A stretch of 50,900 bases of DNA from Rhodospirillales bacterium (GTDB taxonomy: Bacteria; Pseudomonadota; Alphaproteobacteria; Rhodospirillales; Casp-alpha2). Position numbers and translations under genes: made by a program. Below, one piece after another: positions 26,728 through 35,531 of the stretch (its first letter is position 1; each line of letters opens with the position of its first letter). The stretch is taken from NCBI GenBank assembly GCA_021775095.1, contig JAJFII010000072.1, positions 1 through 50,900 of the forward strand, given 5' to 3'. The notes below the pieces were generated by a model. That model had not been told where the DNA came from, made no database searches, and was given only the letters and a program-made list of their open reading frames with translations.

Positions 26728-27635
26728 GCGATATCAGTCATTTTTTGGATATCCACCCGCACGAGCCGTCGGTTCTGCGGGAAATCCTGCGCCGATCTGA
26801 AGTTTTAAAGTCACAACTGAAGGCCGGCGAGGTTGATCGGCAAATGGCCGGTCGGACCCTGGTCATGATCTTCGAAAAACCGTCAACCCGGACCCGGGTT
26901 TCGTTTCAGGTCGGTTTCCAGCAGATGGGCGGCATGACCGTTGTCATGGGCGATCAGGAATCACAGCTTGGCCGAGGCGAAACCCTGGCCGATACGGCAC
27001 GGGTCTTGTCGCGATATGCGGATGCTATCATGATCCGCACGGATGATCCGCAAAAACTCCAGGATCTGGCAGACTATGCAACGGTTCCCGTTATCAACGG
27101 TTTGACGGACGCATCGCACCCGTGCCAGATCATGGCCGATGTGATGACCTATGAAGAACACCGGGGACCGATCGCCGGGCGCACGGTGTGCTGGGTCGGC
27201 GACGGTAACAATGTGACAACAAGCTGGATCCATGCGGCCGTAAAACTCGGGTTCACGCTAAAAATTGCCTGCCCCGAAAGCCTGCCGCCCAACCCCGGTG
27301 TAATGGCCTGGGCGCAAGAAAATGGTGGCGATATCCAGATTGCTGAGACGGCGCAGGAAGCGGTCAGCGGTTGCGATCTGGTGATTACCGATACCTGGGT
27401 TTCCATGGGCGATGAAAACCCGGAAATGCGACGCCAGGTCCTGTTGCCCTATCGGGTCGACGGGGCCTTGATGGCCCAGGCGGCGACCGATGCCCTGTTC
27501 ATGCACTGCCTGCCGGCGCACCGCGGTGATGAAGTGACCGACGAAGTCCTCGATGGGCCGCAATCGGTGATTTGGGACGAGGCCGAGAACCGACTGCATG
27601 CGCAAAAGGGCATTTTAAGTTGGTGCCTGAACTAA
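26724..27635 (+). CDS. argF: Ornithine carbamoyltransferase
   Basis: A 303-residue carbamoyltransferase that forms citrulline from ornithine and carbamoyl phosphate. The carbamoyl-phosphate loop KPSTRTRVSF (about 52-61), HPCQ near residue 132, the ornithine-binding DTWVSMGDE region and the HCLPAHRGDEV motif (about 257-267) are all intact. Overlaps argD by 4 bases and is itself overlapped by the acetyltransferase gene. Confidence 0.95.
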   Translation: MSDISHFLDIHPHEPSVLREILRRSEVLKSQLKAGEVDRQMAGRTLVMIFEKPSTRTRVSFQVGFQQMGGMTVVMGDQESQLGRGETLADTARVLSRYADAIMIRTDDPQKLQDLADYATVPVINGLTDASHPCQIMADVMTYEEHRGPIAGRTVCWVGDGNNVTTSWIHAAVKLGFTLKIACPESLPPNPGVMAWAQENGGDIQIAETAQEAVSGCDLVITDTWVSMGDENPEMRRQVLLPYRVDGALMAQAATDALFMHCLPAHRGDEVTDEVLDGPQSVIWDEAENRLHAQKGILSWCLN

Positions 27636-28444
27636 CCCAAAAAGGCTCGGTCCACGTTCGCGACCTGAGCGTCGATGTGGCGGATGTGCAAACTGTCGAA
27701 TCCTGCGCCGCGCGGGCCTGGCCAGCAACTCATATGACCCGGCTCGAGGGTTGGGATCTCCGTCATTCGCCAGGCGTCGCCAACCGCCGGGCAAATTCCG
27801 TGCTCGCCCATTTGGACGAACCGGGCGGGTCGATCGATGCGCGGGTAAAAAAGGTTGAAGGGTTTTATGGCGACCGTGCCTTGCCGGCGCGTTTTATGGT
27901 CTCGCCGGCTTCTGTGCCCGACACCCTGGATCGGGAACTGGACCGTTTGGGTTATGCCGTCGAGGCACCGACCCTGGTGCAATGGGCCCGAACCGCTGAT
28001 GTTGTCGGTGCCGGTGATTGGCAATGGCCGGTCGTTAGTCTTGACCAACCCACTCCGGGCTGGATGGCGACCTACATGGAAGATGACAATAATCAAACCA
28101 ATGTTCAGTTGAAAACCGATCTGATCAGACGGATTGAAGCATCCCATATCCTGGCCCAGGTTGCGCACCCGCAGGGACCTGTGGCGGTCGGTCTGAGTGT
28201 GTTTGAACAGGGCTGGGCCGGGATTTTTTGTATGCATACCCGTCGGCAGTTTCGCCGCCGGGGATTGGCCCGTCAGGTGCTGCAGCATCTCGCACGATGG
28301 GCCGACGGTTGTGGTGCGGAGCGGATGTATCTGCAGGTCGAAGCGGACAATGCCGGGGCCCAGCGGTTTTACCAAACCGCCGGATTTGTGACACAATATG
28401 GATATCATTACCGAACAAAGGAGACGGCGCGTGCCAGTCAGTGA
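27623..28444 (+). CDS. GNAT family N-acetyltransferase
   Basis: About 273 residues from GTG 27623, which overlaps the argF end by 13 bases. The C-terminal half is a GNAT domain: the acetyl-CoA pyrophosphate-binding stretch RRQFRRRGLARQVLQHLA (the R-x-x-G-x-A pattern) and the final MYLQVEADNAGAQRFYQTAGF. The N-terminal 130 residues may be a second, degenerate GNAT fold. The acceptor is unknown; position inside argD-argF suggests an amino-acid or ornithine-like substrate, but this is inference. The gene overlaps hslO by 14 bases. Confidence 0.8.
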   Translation: MPELTQKGSVHVRDLSVDVADVQTVESCAARAWPATHMTRLEGWDLRHSPGVANRRANSVLAHLDEPGGSIDARVKKVEGFYGDRALPARFMVSPASVPDTLDRELDRLGYAVEAPTLVQWARTADVVGAGDWQWPVVSLDQPTPGWMATYMEDDNNQTNVQLKTDLIRRIEASHILAQVAHPQGPVAVGLSVFEQGWAGIFCMHTRRQFRRRGLARQVLQHLARWADGCGAERMYLQVEADNAGAQRFYQTAGFVTQYGYHYRTKETARASQ

Positions 28445-29390
28445 CCACCAGCCACAAGTTGATAATACCTTTGATGGGGCCGGCTTTGGAAATTTTATCC
28501 AGCCCTTCCAAATTGAAGATCTCGGGCTGCTGGGGCGGATTATCCGTCTCGATACGGTGTTGGCTTCGGCCTTCGAGCGGCAGAATTACCCCGATGAAGT
28601 GGCGCAGTTGTTGGCGGAAACCATGGCGATGACCGCCAGTTTGTCGGGCATTATTAAGTTTGACGGCATATTTACCCTGCAAACCCAGGGCGATGGTCCG
28701 GTTAATTTGTTGATGGCCGATATCACAAGTGACGGCGACATGCGCGGATACGCTCGGTTTCATGAAGCCGGTGTGGTTGAGGCCCTGGGCCGGGCCGGCA
28801 GCCTCGTGCCCAAACTCCTGGGGGCGGGTCATCTCGCCCTTACGGTCGACCAGGGCCCTGAAACCGAGCGCTATCAGGGCATTGTTGAATTAACCGGCGG
28901 CTCCATTGCCGATTGCGCCCAGGCCTATTTTAGCCAGTCCGAGCAACTGGAAACGGCGGTCATTGTGGTTTCGGAAATTTCCGCCGATGCAGGTCCTCGC
29001 TCGGCGGCTCTGATGGTGCAGCGGATGCCCGGCGAGGCCGAAGAAACAGTTGCCCGCGATATGGAAGACGAAGCCTGGCACCGAGCCGTTGTCTTGATGA
29101 GCAGCATCAAACCGGAAGAGCTGCTGAGTGACGAGCTGAGTGCCACCCAGGTTCTCTACAGGTTGTATCACGAGGACGGGGTGCGCATCTATCCGCAAAA
29201 ACAGGTGCGTCACACCTGCCGCTGCTCGCGTGAAAAGGTCGGCAATACGTTGGCATCCTTTCCCCGGGCCGAAATTGAAGAGATGGCTGACAATGGTGTG
29301 GTGACAGTGACCTGTGAATTCTGTAAAACGGATTATCGATTTGGTAAGGAAGATATGGCAGATTTGTTCGAATCTGTTGCTGACGTTTAA
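28431..29390 (+). CDS. hslO: Hsp33 redox-regulated chaperone
   Basis: A 319-residue Hsp33, a cytosolic holdase switched on by oxidative stress when its zinc centre is oxidised. The zinc-binding cysteines are CRC and CEFC separated by 29 residues, which is the family's CxC-x27-32-CxxC pattern near the C-terminus. GTG 28431 is chosen because AAGGAGAC lies just upstream and the frame overlaps the acetyltransferase end; the upstream ATG 28398 has no such site. The argD-argF-hslO order recurs in alphaproteobacteria. Confidence 0.93.
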   Translation: MPVSDHQPQVDNTFDGAGFGNFIQPFQIEDLGLLGRIIRLDTVLASAFERQNYPDEVAQLLAETMAMTASLSGIIKFDGIFTLQTQGDGPVNLLMADITSDGDMRGYARFHEAGVVEALGRAGSLVPKLLGAGHLALTVDQGPETERYQGIVELTGGSIADCAQAYFSQSEQLETAVIVVSEISADAGPRSAALMVQRMPGEAEETVARDMEDEAWHRAVVLMSSIKPEELLSDELSATQVLYRLYHEDGVRIYPQKQVRHTCRCSREKVGNTLASFPRAEIEEMADNGVVTVTCEFCKTDYRFGKEDMADLFESVADV

Positions 29391-29444
29391 TTCAGGGGGG
29401 GCCTGCAAAAAGCGCCCTATCCCATGGAAATCGCTGAGGAAATT

Positions 29445-30041
29445 ATGAAAAAAAATCGCTTTTTTACCGTTTTTGCCGTGACCGCGGCGCTATCATTGGG
29501 TGCTTGTTCCACACCGGTACCGACGCAGACCCTGCCGCAAATGAGTTTTGCCCACCTCGGTCAGTTGAATTTTAATGTTGATTCCATCGAGATCGAAAAT
29601 CGATATAAAGCCCCTCCCGAAGGGACCTACATCGAAGATCGGTTTTCCACCCCGCCAGCCAGCGCCGTGCGCACCTGGGCCCTCGAACGCCTGATTCCGG
29701 TGGGCGACGCGGGCAGCGGAACCCTGCACGTTATCATCAACCGGGCGAGTGTTCAGGATACGGATTTAAAACTCGATAAAAGTTTTACCGGGACCTTTAC
29801 CAAACAACAATCCAACCGCTATGACCTGGAATTGGATGTGGCCTTGGAAATTCTCGACGGGTCCGGTAAACAGGTCGGATTTTCCGCCGCCAAAACCGCG
29901 CGGTCGATTACCACGGGCGAGGACATTTCTTTGAATGACCGGGAAAAACTGTGGTTTGAGACAACCGAAAAAGCCATGGCGGATTTGAACCGGGAATTGG
30001 AATCCAACATCCGCCGATACCTAGCCGCCTGGCTCAGGTAA
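29445..30041 (+). CDS. Predicted lipoprotein of unknown function
   Basis: A 198-residue exported lipoprotein: basic MKKNR start, hydrophobic core and the lipobox LGAC with Cys21 as the lipidated residue. The mature part is mainly beta-strand followed by a C-terminal helix (WFETTEKAMADLNRELESNIRRYLAAWLR), a shape seen in small outer-membrane lipoproteins. GAGGA precedes ATG 29445, which is preferred to ATG 29424. It is the last gene of the argD-hslO run, 54 bases after hslO, and ends before a strong terminator. No function can be assigned. Confidence 0.75.
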   Translation: MKKNRFFTVFAVTAALSLGACSTPVPTQTLPQMSFAHLGQLNFNVDSIEIENRYKAPPEGTYIEDRFSTPPASAVRTWALERLIPVGDAGSGTLHVIINRASVQDTDLKLDKSFTGTFTKQQSNRYDLELDVALEILDGSGKQVGFSAAKTARSITTGEDISLNDREKLWFETTEKAMADLNRELESNIRRYLAAWLR

Positions 30042-30207
30042 GGCGATCCCGATGGTCATCGGCTCGCAAGCGGCGATGAGATAAAAGGATTTTGGCACTT
30101 GGCTGAGGGCTGTCGAACGGATGCCAGATCCGATGATGCCCAGATCAGGTTTTTAAGAATGTCTGCCAACGGACGCCGTCCCCACTGCACTACCACTGGC
30201 AAAATCA

Positions 30208-30243
30208 AAAAAGGCCGGGGAACTTATGTTCCCCGGCCTTTTT
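30208..30243. terminator. Bidirectional intrinsic terminator
   Basis: A perfect 11-bp stem GGCCGGGGAAC/GTTCCCCGGCC (30213-30223 with 30228-30238) has a TTAT loop and is flanked by A5 on one side and T5 on the other. It can stop both the rightward argD-lipoprotein transcript and the leftward OmpA-lipoprotein transcript. Confidence 0.92.
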
Positions 30244-30258
30244 CTGGTTTGCTCTGGT

Positions 30259-31128
30259 TTAGCGTTTAAAGGTGATCTTGACCACGCGGTTAAACTCTTC
30301 TTCCGTATTGTCCGGCGTTTTGACGGCCGGTTGGTTTTCGCCAAAGGAGGTGCGAACTACGGTTTCGCGCAGCATGCCCAGTTTGATCAACTCATTGCGC
30401 ACGGCAATGGCACGGTGACGGGCAAGGCCTTCATTGTATTTGGCATTGCCAACCGTGTCGGCGTGACCGGAAAGCTCAACCGTTGTTGGTTTGTGCAGAT
30501 TAAAGTCGGCAAAAGCCTGCTTGACAACGGTCATCGCTGCGCCGTCCAGATCGGCGCTGTCGGTGGCAAAATACACATGGTAAGGGAATGGCAATTTGAC
30601 CATTTGCTTAGCCGGTTTTTCCATGGCGGGTTTGCTCACCTTCGGTGCCGGTGTCCCTAACAGCGCATAGGCTTTTTCGTATTCGGTGCGACAGGCGGCG
30701 ATATGGGCCGGTTGATTGTTCTCTTCCTGCTCCTGCATCCAGCAATCAAACATGGCTTGTGCACGGGCGGCTGCGGCAGGAGTGACTTCCGTTGCCCCTT
30801 TCCACAACTTATTGACAAGCTGCAGGCGTGCTTTGGCTAAATCGCCCTTGGCGCTTTCGGGTAATCCACGTTCTTCAAGAGGTTGTGGACCAACGCTTTC
30901 GCCCATGGCGGCGGATTTTGCCTTATTGATGAAATATACAGCGTCGTCGCCGTCATCTTCCTGTTTTTCAGCCAATGCCAGAGCGACGTATTCCTTGTGC
31001 AGAGCATTTTGGAAGGCGCTGCCCTTTGGCGCCATCATCGAAACGGAGTCCGTATCTACGAACTGAGAACAGCCCGACAACATCAGCAATCCGGCTGCGG
31101 CAAACGAAAGTAATTTTAACTGTCTCAT
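30259..31128 (-). CDS. OmpA-family peptidoglycan-binding lipoprotein
   Basis: A 289-residue outer-membrane lipoprotein. The signal ends in the lipobox LSGC (Cys19 from ATG 31128; a longer frame to 31164 would bury the signal peptide and lacks a ribosome-binding site). A helical middle part is followed by the C-terminal OmpA domain: YFATDSADLDG, LSGHADTVGNAKYNEGLARHR with the Asp and Arg that grip diaminopimelate, and VVKITFKR at the end. It anchors the outer membrane to peptidoglycan, like Pal-type proteins, but no tol genes are near. It ends 16 bases from a bidirectional terminator. Confidence 0.9.
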   Translation of the reverse strand: MRQLKLLSFAAAGLLMLSGCSQFVDTDSVSMMAPKGSAFQNALHKEYVALALAEKQEDDGDDAVYFINKAKSAAMGESVGPQPLEERGLPESAKGDLAKARLQLVNKLWKGATEVTPAAAARAQAMFDCWMQEQEENNQPAHIAACRTEYEKAYALLGTPAPKVSKPAMEKPAKQMVKLPFPYHVYFATDSADLDGAAMTVVKQAFADFNLHKPTTVELSGHADTVGNAKYNEGLARHRAIAVRNELIKLGMLRETVVRTSFGENQPAVKTPDNTEEEFNRVVKITFKR

Positions 31129-31406
31129 GTTCGGGCTTCCTTTATTTCCATCACTAAAAACCATTCCTATCAGGCTGACGACAAGACCGTTAACCTGATA
31201 AATTAATAGGTGGACGAGTTTTGGAAATAATTCCCCCCCTCGACCAAGTCGTATATTATCGTCGTATATTATCCCTTATTTGAATACTAGGGGCGAATCA
31301 CTCAATAAATCAAGAGATTGTCGCACAAATTAACAATTATTATATTTGCGTTGGGGCGATTGCAGACCGCCGTTAACCGTCCTTTTGAGTGCCTGCCACG
31401 GGAGTA
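31129..31406. other. Spacer with a 13-bp tandem repeat
   Basis: No gene is seen in these 278 bases between trkH and the OmpA lipoprotein gene. The sequence GTCGTATATTATC occurs twice in tandem (31248-31260 and 31261-31273), 120-145 bases upstream of the lipoprotein start; it could be a promoter element or binding site. The rest is AT-rich. Confidence 0.5.
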
Positions 31407-32852
31407 TTAACCGCGCCAGAAGGTCCGGCTAAAAAGCACGATAACCGTGAATAACTCAAGCCGGCCAAGCAACATACCGCCGGTCATCAACCATTTGGCC
31501 GCATCGGGCAATTCCTGAAAGGTGCTGCTCGGGCCGGCAATGGGGCCAAGGGCCGGGCCGACATTGGCGATTGAGGTGGCGGCACAGGACAGGGCGGTCA
31601 AAAAATCCAACCCGAGTAAACCCAGTGCCAGGGCAAGGATGGAAAAGGTAAAAAACCACATAAAAAAGAAACTGAGGACGGAAACAATAACCTCGTCAGA
31701 AATGGGGCGGCGGTTGTAATAGGGGATAAAAACCCCGCTGGGCTGCAGTAAGTGGCGGATTTGGGTGCGCGCAGAGGCGTAGAGAATTTGAAACCGGAAG
31801 ACTTTTATACCGCAGGTGGTGGAACCGGCGCAGCCGCCGACAAACATAATCAAAAAGAACAGGGGATTGGCAAAATTGCCCCAGGTGCTGTAGTCGTCGG
31901 TCGCATAACCGGTTCCAGTGATGATTGAGACAATGTTAAAGGCAGCCAATTGCACGGCCCGCAGCGGATGAATATGATTTGAAAACCATAGCCAACTGGC
32001 GGTTATCAGGATCAGGGCAAATACCGTGGTCAAAAACCACTGAACTTGGCTGTCGGCAAACAACGCGCCAAAATCCCCCTGCAGGGTGCGTAAAAACAAC
32101 AGAAACGGCAGTGCCCCGATGAGCATTCCAAGCGTTGCAATTGCGTCAATTGCCGCGCTGTCAAAATGTCCGAGCGACGCATCGGACGTGGAAAACCCGC
32201 CGGTCGCAATGGTTGTCATGGCATGGGCAACCGCTTCGAACCCGGTCATTCCGGCAAACCAATAGGCCAACATCCAGATAAAAGTTAAAACCAGATAAAC
32301 CACAGAAATTGCTGTTGCGATCTGGGCGGCGCGGGGCAGGGCTTTATCGGACTGGTCCGAACTTTCCATGCGAAACAGTTGCATTCCACCGACCTTGAGC
32401 ATGGGCAGCACCGAAATGGCCATGACAATGATCCCGATACCGCCGAGCCACTGCAACAGGGCCCGCCACAGCAAAATGCCGGATGGGGCCTCGTCCAGGC
32501 CGGAGATGACGGTTGAGCCGGTTGTCGTCAGGCCCGACATGGATTCAAACAGCGCGTCCGTATAACTGAGGTTAATTGAGGTAAAGTGAAAGGGCAGCGC
32601 GGCAAACAGGGCGAGGCCGACCCACGACAGGGTGGTCATTACAAAGGCCTGGCGAATGTTCAGCTTTGCGCCGTCCGAGCGGCTGGTCAACGCCATTCCC
32701 ACGCCAACAAACAAAGTAATGCCGGCGCAAATCGCAAATACTTCCCAGTCCGGGTGGTCGTTACCAAAGTCTACCAGGGCCGGCACACACATCACCACGG
32801 CGAGAGCCGCCAGCAGGGTGCCGCACACCAATATGATCGGTCGGAAATCCAT
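31407..32852 (-). CDS. trkH: Trk/Ktr potassium uptake channel subunit TrkH
   Basis: A 481-residue inner-membrane potassium transporter with four membrane-pore-membrane repeats. The selectivity loops are visible as SMSGLTTTGSTV, TIATGGFSTSDA, ITGTGYATDDYSTWG and TSIANVGPALG, each carrying the central glycine. Length equals that of E. coli TrkH. The regulatory NAD-binding partner TrkA is not linked. It lies upstream of the OmpA lipoprotein on the same strand with a 240-base gap and 99 bases downstream of folE. Confidence 0.93.
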   Translation of the reverse strand: MDFRPIILVCGTLLAALAVVMCVPALVDFGNDHPDWEVFAICAGITLFVGVGMALTSRSDGAKLNIRQAFVMTTLSWVGLALFAALPFHFTSINLSYTDALFESMSGLTTTGSTVISGLDEAPSGILLWRALLQWLGGIGIIVMAISVLPMLKVGGMQLFRMESSDQSDKALPRAAQIATAISVVYLVLTFIWMLAYWFAGMTGFEAVAHAMTTIATGGFSTSDASLGHFDSAAIDAIATLGMLIGALPFLLFLRTLQGDFGALFADSQVQWFLTTVFALILITASWLWFSNHIHPLRAVQLAAFNIVSIITGTGYATDDYSTWGNFANPLFFLIMFVGGCAGSTTCGIKVFRFQILYASARTQIRHLLQPSGVFIPYYNRRPISDEVIVSVLSFFFMWFFTFSILALALGLLGLDFLTALSCAATSIANVGPALGPIAGPSSTFQELPDAAKWLMTGGMLLGRLELFTVIVLFSRTFWRG

Positions 32853-32951
32853 CTGTTACTGCGCCGCGCAAGCGGTTCCCTGATTACCTAAACGGATAAG
32901 GGCCGACACCGCCGTGTCCCTACCCGGATACAGGTTTATCAAATTGGCCGC

Positions 32952-33575
32952 TCAGGTGAAAGCGGCTTCGCGATGTCCGGGGCTTCCGACCATGTTCAAA
33001 ACCTCCCGACGGGTCGACGGATTATCCCTGAATTCCCCTAACATGGTGCTGGTGACCATGGTAACCCCGGCTTTGTGGACACCGCGGGTGGTCATACACT
33101 GGTGCGAGGCTTCGATGACCACGGCGGTTCCTTTGGGACGCAGGATGTCGTTAATGGCATTGGCAATCTGCGAGGTCATTTTTTCCTGAATCTGCAGGCG
33201 TTTGGCGTAGGCTTCAACCAATCGGGCGAGTTTGGAAATGCCGACAACCCGCCGGTGGGGCAGATAAGCAATGTGGGCGCGGCCGATAATCGGCGCCATA
33301 TGGTGTTCGCAGTGGGATTCAAAGCGAATATCGCGCAACAGAACAATTTCGTCATACCCCTCAACCTCTTCAAATGTGCGTTTCAGCAGGGCTTCCGGAT
33401 CCGACGCATAGCCCCTGAAAAACTCTTCATAGGAGCGGACAACCCGGTTGGGTGTATCGCGCAGGCCTTCCCGGTCCGGATTATCTCCGGCCCATTTGAT
33501 GAGCGTCCGAACCGCGTCTTCCGCTTGTTGGCGGGTCGGTTTATCTGTATCTGGGTAATCGACGGGTTTATCCAC
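32952..33575 (-). CDS. folE: GTP cyclohydrolase I
   Basis: A 207-residue enzyme making 7,8-dihydroneopterin triphosphate from GTP, the first step of folate (and queuosine) synthesis. The zinc Cys/His are in [11 protein letters not shown], the catalytic His in [22 protein letters not shown], and the second zinc Cys in [10 protein letters not shown]. All are intact. The start is GTG 33575 with GAGGAA a few bases upstream. Monocistronic in appearance, between apaG and trkH on the same strand. Confidence 0.95.
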   Translation of the reverse strand: MDKPVDYPDTDKPTRQQAEDAVRTLIKWAGDNPDREGLRDTPNRVVRSYEEFFRGYASDPEALLKRTFEEVEGYDEIVLLRDIRFESHCEHHMAPIIGRAHIAYLPHRRVVGISKLARLVEAYAKRLQIQEKMTSQIANAINDILRPKGTAVVIEASHQCMTTRGVHKAGVTMVTSTMLGEFRDNPSTRREVLNMVGSPGHREAAFT

Positions 33576-33707
33576 CTTGCTGTTCCTCTAATTGTCGCAA
33601 TTCAGCACTGCACATGGGTGTTTATATCTTTGCGGTCAAGAAGATAACAGCCTGGAATATTAATTTACCCATTGGCACCGCACAGCCCGCTACACTGCAC
33701 GCGGTGA

Positions 33708-34115
33708 TTAATGCACGGCGGTGCGGGTATAGGGGCTATCGAGGGAAAAATCAGGAACCTTCAGGTCCAGGATTTCACCCCCTTCGGCAACGGCGTGAAA
33801 AGTCCCCGACATGAAACCCGATGGCGTTGTCAGCGGCGTGCCACTGGTATATTCAAACACATCGCCCGGCTCCAAGACCGGTTGTTTACCGACCAGACCG
33901 TCGCCAATCACCTCATGGGATTCGCCTTTGATATTGGTTATTTTCCAGTGGCGGGTAAGGATTTGAACGGTTCTTTCTCCGACATTTTTGATGTGCACAT
34001 GATAGGCCCAGGTAAACTGCCCATCGTCTGGTGCCGACTGGTCCTCCAGGTATTCGGGATTGACCGAAACAGACACGCCATGGGTGGTTTTTTCATAAAC
34101 ATGATTATTTGACAT
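33708..34115 (-). CDS. apaG: ApaG family protein
   Basis: A 135-residue beta-sandwich protein (DUF525). The conserved core is seen as WAYHVHIKNVGERTVQILTRHWKITNIKGE and the PxLxPGxxFxYxSGTPLTTPSGFMSG stretch, with the GxVGxxP-type loop (GLVGKQPVLEPG). It has been linked to Co2+ resistance and low-magnesium fitness in enterobacteria, but the biochemical role is unsettled. ATG 34115; the neighbour downstream is folE, 132 bases away. Confidence 0.92.
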   Translation of the reverse strand: MSNNHVYEKTTHGVSVSVNPEYLEDQSAPDDGQFTWAYHVHIKNVGERTVQILTRHWKITNIKGESHEVIGDGLVGKQPVLEPGDVFEYTSGTPLTTPSGFMSGTFHAVAEGGEILDLKVPDFSLDSPYTRTAVH

Positions 34116-34267
34116 GGGAACCGATCCTCGATTGCTGCCGGCGGTCAGTCAACCACCGCATGCGTTAAATAGTAGCCGTTTACATGGTTTTTTCGCAAGG
34201 TTGTATTCTTAATAATGTCGACTAATATGGTGTGCAACAAAAATTCGGAAAGGGACACAAATAGATT

Positions 34268-34630
34268 ATGTCGAAGGTTCTTGTTGTCGACGATGATCGG
34301 GAAATTCGGGACCTGGTGTCGAAATTACTGCAGGCCAGAGGTCACAGTGTGGTGACGGCGGAGAACGGTCAACTGGGTGTTCAATCGGCCCGCGAGTCCC
34401 AGCCGGATCTGATTATTATGGATTTGAATATGCCGGTTATGGATGGTTTTAAGGCAACCGCATTGCTTAAGTCAGAGGCGACGACCAAAGATGTGCCCGT
34501 GCTCATACTCAGTGCCGAGCACGCCGACGGAAATCGAGACGCAATTTATGAAGTGGGATGTGACGGTTTCATTTCAAAACCCATTGATATTGCTCGATTG
34601 TTCACGCGATTGTCAGAATTTTTAGAATAA
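34268..34630 (+). CDS. Single-domain response regulator (CheY-like)
   Basis: A 120-residue receiver with nothing attached. The acidic pair Asp9-Asp10, phospho-acceptor Asp52 (IIMDLNMPVMDG), Ser82 and Lys104 (FISKPIDIARL) are all present, so it should be phosphorylated normally. GGAAAGGG lies upstream of the ATG. The next gene, 45 bases downstream, encodes an Hpt protein, so the two probably form a phosphorelay pair fed by a hybrid kinase encoded elsewhere, such as one of the PAS kinases in this window. Confidence 0.9.
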   Translation: MSKVLVVDDDREIRDLVSKLLQARGHSVVTAENGQLGVQSARESQPDLIIMDLNMPVMDGFKATALLKSEATTKDVPVLILSAEHADGNRDAIYEVGCDGFISKPIDIARLFTRLSEFLE

Positions 34631-34675
34631 AGACACCGCCGTGTGACCGTCACAATGCAAATTAAGGCAGGGTAA

Positions 34676-35470
34676 ATGAACGACATCGTAACCGATCAAG
34701 ATGCAGATCTGGCAATGATCCTGGCTGACATGGCGGCAGAATTTTTAGAAGGATGCGAAGATCGACTGGAAGAAATTGATTCCGCTCTGCACAGGTTGAG
34801 ATCGAATAAAGGGTCGAGCGAAAATGAGGTTATGGAAATCAAACGTCATATCCACTCGTTGAAGGGCATGGGAACAACGTTTGGGTTTTCATCGATTTCG
34901 CTGATTGCCCACGCCCTCGAAGACTATTTCGAATCGCTTTTTACCGTCGATGAAAACGGCATTCACGATGTGCAGCATTTTGTTGATCGCATCCGTGAAG
35001 TGTCTGATTCCCGGGTAAACTGGCCCGACAAAACGGTTTCCCTGATTATCCATGATATGCCCCTGCGAGCGAAACCCCGCACCGTACGCAGGGATGGCAA
35101 GGCACTTTCCATATTGGTCCTCATGCCAAAGGGATTGCAGCGGAAAATTGTCGCCTCGGAACTGGCACAGTTTGGATTCAGTGTGCTGACCGCAGAAAGC
35201 AGCATTGATGCCATCGAAAAAGCCCTCCGGTTGCAGCCGGATCTGTTCCTGTCGAGCATGGTTTTGGGCGACCTGACCGGGATCGAACTGGCGGGCATTT
35301 TTCACGCCGTTAATGCCTTGTCGGAAAATCCGTTTCTGCTTGTGACGGCGACGGATATTAACGGCAAAGTTCGCCAAAAAATGCCACCCAATGTAACGGT
35401 TATTCGCAAGGGGACTGGTTTTTCAAAGGACCTGATGGCGTTCTTTAAAGCCCACAAACTGGCGGCTTAG
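34676..35470 (+). CDS. Hpt domain fused to a degenerate receiver
   Basis: A 264-residue protein. Residues 5-115 form an Hpt four-helix bundle with phospho-His60 in HIHSLKGMGTTFGF. Residues 143-262 have the receiver fold but lack its chemistry: the acidic pair is replaced (ILVLMPKG), and the phospho-acceptor Asp becomes Ser194 (DLFLSSMVLGDLTG); Thr224 and Lys245 are still there. The receiver part therefore cannot be phosphorylated in the usual way and probably works as a docking or regulatory module. It is cotranscribed with the CheY-like gene and converges on the metallophosphoesterase gene. Confidence 0.85.
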   Translation: MNDIVTDQDADLAMILADMAAEFLEGCEDRLEEIDSALHRLRSNKGSSENEVMEIKRHIHSLKGMGTTFGFSSISLIAHALEDYFESLFTVDENGIHDVQHFVDRIREVSDSRVNWPDKTVSLIIHDMPLRAKPRTVRRDGKALSILVLMPKGLQRKIVASELAQFGFSVLTAESSIDAIEKALRLQPDLFLSSMVLGDLTGIELAGIFHAVNALSENPFLLVTATDINGKVRQKMPPNVTVIRKGTGFSKDLMAFFKAHKLAA

Positions 35471-35531
35471 CGCCTTGAATTCCGGGTCATCGGTAACCCG
35501 ACCGTTGGCCCCGGTGGTTTTTGGACACAGC

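Noticed and set aside
27632-28408. 258-codon minus-strand ORF opposite the acetyltransferase
   Set aside because: Antisense to a GNAT gene in a tight operon; no motif in the product.
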